6,338 bases of DNA from contig JBHIDB010000066.1 in assembly GCA_046759865.1 (NCBI GenBank), positions 1-6,338 on the forward strand. Reading direction: 5' to 3'. The position numbers and the translations under genes were made by a program. This stretch comes from JAJISK01 sp046759865. GTDB taxonomy: Archaea; Thermoplasmatota; Thermoplasmata; RBG-16-68-12; JAJISG01. Numbering within the stretch: position 1 is the first letter of the stretch; each line of letters starts with the position of its first letter. Positions 5,071 through 6,338 of the stretch are shown piece after piece. The notes under the pieces were generated by a model. That model was not told the origin of the DNA. It searched no databases and saw only the letters and a list, made by a program, of their open reading frames with translations.

Positions 5071-5619
5071 ATGAGGAGAGGCCTCGTAACCGTTGGTGTA
5101 ACGCTTGCTTTCTTGGGCGCGTTCCTCGCGCTGGCCGCGCCGTACGCCTCGGCGGGCGTGGCCCGACCGGTGGACTCGGGCATCGACCTCACACTGAACG
5201 TGGCGCCGGTCTTTGCGCCGGGCGAGACGGTGGAGATCCACTTCTGGGTAACCGACAACGGTTCCTTGGTGGAACCCACCTGGCCAACAGGATGGCCCCA
5301 CGCCCACCCGCCGAACCTAGGCGAGGGCGTTGGCATGGGCGAGGTGCAAGGGCTGATTCCGATCGACGTACCCGTCATCTTTGGCCACACGGGAGCCTAT
5401 CGCACGTCGCTGGTGGCCCCCGATGTCCCAGGCCTGTACGCCATCCATGGAGCGGCCACCGTCGGAGGGGTGACGGTCTTCGCATTTGCATCTTTCCAGG
5501 TCATCGACGCTGCCTTCGCGGCCATCGGGGCCATGAGCCTCTTCTGGTCCATCGGGGCCTTCGTCGTCGCCGTCATCACTCTGGCGATCGTGCTGGTCCT
5601 CGTCAAGCGAAAGTGGTAG
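5071..5619 (+). CDS. Secreted, C-terminally anchored protein with histidine-rich beta ectodomain
   Basis: 182 residues; no named family recognised. Residues 1-28 form a signal peptide (MRRG, then a long hydrophobic core ending in YASA before GVARP). The ectodomain (about 30-147) has PGETVEIHFWVTDNGS (50-65), a Trp/Pro/His-rich stretch WPTGWPHAHPP (71-81), a Gly-rich GEGVGMGEVQG (84-94), FGHTGAY (104-110), VPGLYAIHG (119-127) and SFQVID (141-146). Histidines 57, 77, 79, 106 and 126 could bind metal, but this is unproven. One transmembrane helix (about 150-178) ends in KRKW. One sequon (NGS 63-65) is present. The pattern PGExV...TDxxG ... GxY ... SFQVxD matches the upstream protein, implying an Ig-like fold and possible paralogy. 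The start is supported by the signal peptide and by the promoter about 35 bases upstream. Confidence 0.75.
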   Translation: MRRGLVTVGVTLAFLGAFLALAAPYASAGVARPVDSGIDLTLNVAPVFAPGETVEIHFWVTDNGSLVEPTWPTGWPHAHPPNLGEGVGMGEVQGLIPIDVPVIFGHTGAYRTSLVAPDVPGLYAIHGAATVGGVTVFAFASFQVIDAAFAAIGAMSLFWSIGAFVVAVITLAIVLVLVKRKW

Positions 5620-5642
5620 GCCCGCACGCCCCCCGAGGGAGC

Positions 5643-6338
5643 TCACCTGCTCACAAGCACATGCCGGCGGTAGGCGTCCATCTCCGGATGGAAGGAGTAC
5701 TTGACCTGCCGGTACTGGGAGGCGAGCTCGGCGACATCCCGCGCGACGACCTCGGGCTTCTCCTTCTTTGAGGCCACGCGTACGATGAGGTCGGCCACCT
5801 CCGCCATCTCGGCGGTTCCCATGCCCAGACGCGTGAGTTCCTGACTACCGAGGCGGATGCCGCTGGGCTTCACGGGGCTCGTGTCCCCGGAGAGGAGGTT
5901 CTTGTTCGTGATGAGGTTGGCCCGCTCCAAATCGAGCGCGACTTGGGCGCCGCCCCCCTCCTGGGACACGTCCACGGCCAGCGCGTGGGAAGCCGTGAAG
6001 CCGAGGTGTTCGCCGAGAACGTGCATGCCCCTCTCGTGGAGGGCCTGCCCGAGGGCCTTCGCATTCCGAACGACCTGGGCGGCGTACTCCTGGCCGAAGG
6101 CCTCCCATTCGGCGAGGGCAATGCCGAGGGCAGCCATCGCGTGCAGGTGATGGTTGCTGACGACGCCCGGGAAGACGCCCCTCCGGAGGGCCTTCTCCAT
6201 GCCTTCGTCCTTCGGGTTCGCCAAGACGAGCCCGTGCTGGGGACCCGGGAGGGTCTTGTGGGTACTCGAGGAGATCACGTGGGCGCCCTCCCGCAGGGGG
6301 TCCTGGAACTGGCCCCCCGCGATGAGCCCAAGGACGTG
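5643..6338 (-). CDS. glyA: Serine hydroxymethyltransferase, C-terminal part (cut by window edge)
   Basis: This PLP enzyme interconverts serine and glycine while transferring a one-carbon unit to a pterin (tetrahydrofolate or, in many archaea, tetrahydromethanopterin). The frame is open from base 6338 to the TGA at 5645-5643 and gives 231 residues, roughly the second half of a normal ~430-residue protein. At the edge it reads HVLGLIAGGQFQDP, followed by the cofactor-lysine motif SSSTHKTLPGPQHG, in which Lys at 6257-6255 should form the Schiff base. Further on are ANLITNKNLLSGD and VKPSGIRLGSQELTRLGM, where the arginine corresponds to the substrate carboxylate binder. The GTG at 6278 is an internal valine, not a start. 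The GPQ-type motif and sequence style look archaeal. It is convergent with the surface-protein gene, with 23 bases between. Confidence 0.95.
   Translation of the reverse strand, partial: HVLGLIAGGQFQDPLREGAHVISSSTHKTLPGPQHGLVLANPKDEGMEKALRRGVFPGVVSNHHLHAMAALGIALAEWEAFGQEYAAQVVRNAKALGQALHERGMHVLGEHLGFTASHALAVDVSQEGGGAQVALDLERANLITNKNLLSGDTSPVKPSGIRLGSQELTRLGMGTAEMAEVADLIVRVASKKEKPEVVARDVAELASQYRQVKYSFHPEMDAYRRHVLVSR

Noticed and set aside
6276..6278. GTG as the start of a 211-residue protein
   Set aside because: The frame stays open to the window edge and the upstream residues (HVLGLIAGGQFQDP) are standard SHMT sequence, so it is an internal valine.
1..6338. Mobile elements, CRISPR arrays, defence or biosynthetic clusters
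   Set aside because: No transposase, integrase, terminal repeats, regularly spaced repeats or defence-type domains were seen. The genes are mostly housekeeping or envelope genes.

Overview
This window is a GC-rich stretch of what looks like an archaeal chromosome. It carries an archaeal-type SRP54, an AbrB-PhoU fusion regulator, a COG1340-like coiled-coil protein and an archaeal-looking serine hydroxymethyltransferase. Upstream of several starts there are BRE/TATA-like promoter elements rather than bacterial -35/-10 boxes. The gene set and the membrane-anchored beta-rich surface proteins suggest a high-GC Thermoplasmatota-like euryarchaeon. That placement is an inference; a marker tree would be needed to fix it.

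Layout from left to right. Positions 1-93 (minus) hold the N-terminus of a PiT phosphate permease cut by the window edge. 94-723 (minus) is its DUF47/PhoU-like accessory protein. 724-871 is an AT-rich divergent promoter region. 872-1873 (plus) is an AbrB-PhoU transcriptional regulator. 1882-3225 (minus) is SRP54, convergent with the regulator, with 8 bases between the two stop codons. 3226-3462 contains the SRP54 promoter and a candidate small structured RNA that has its own promoter and a U-rich end. 3463-4332 (minus) is a coiled-coil protein. 4459-4986 and 5071-5619 (plus) are two tandem secreted, C-terminally membrane-anchored proteins that share an architecture. 5643-6338 (minus) is the C-terminal 231 residues of serine hydroxymethyltransferase, cut by the right edge.

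The left third is a coherent phosphate module: transporter plus accessory protein on one strand, and a phosphate-type regulator read divergently from the same promoter region. SRP54 is the targeting GTPase for secretory and membrane proteins. The two surface proteins are likely SRP or Sec clients, but nothing beyond proximity links them to it. SHMT and the coiled-coil gene appear to be independent neighbours. No mobile element, CRISPR array, tRNA or rRNA was seen.

The most interesting items are the putative ~70-nt RNA at 3326-3399, whose promoter shares a 10-base core with the SRP54 promoter, and the paired surface proteins, one of which has a histidine-rich ectodomain insert.
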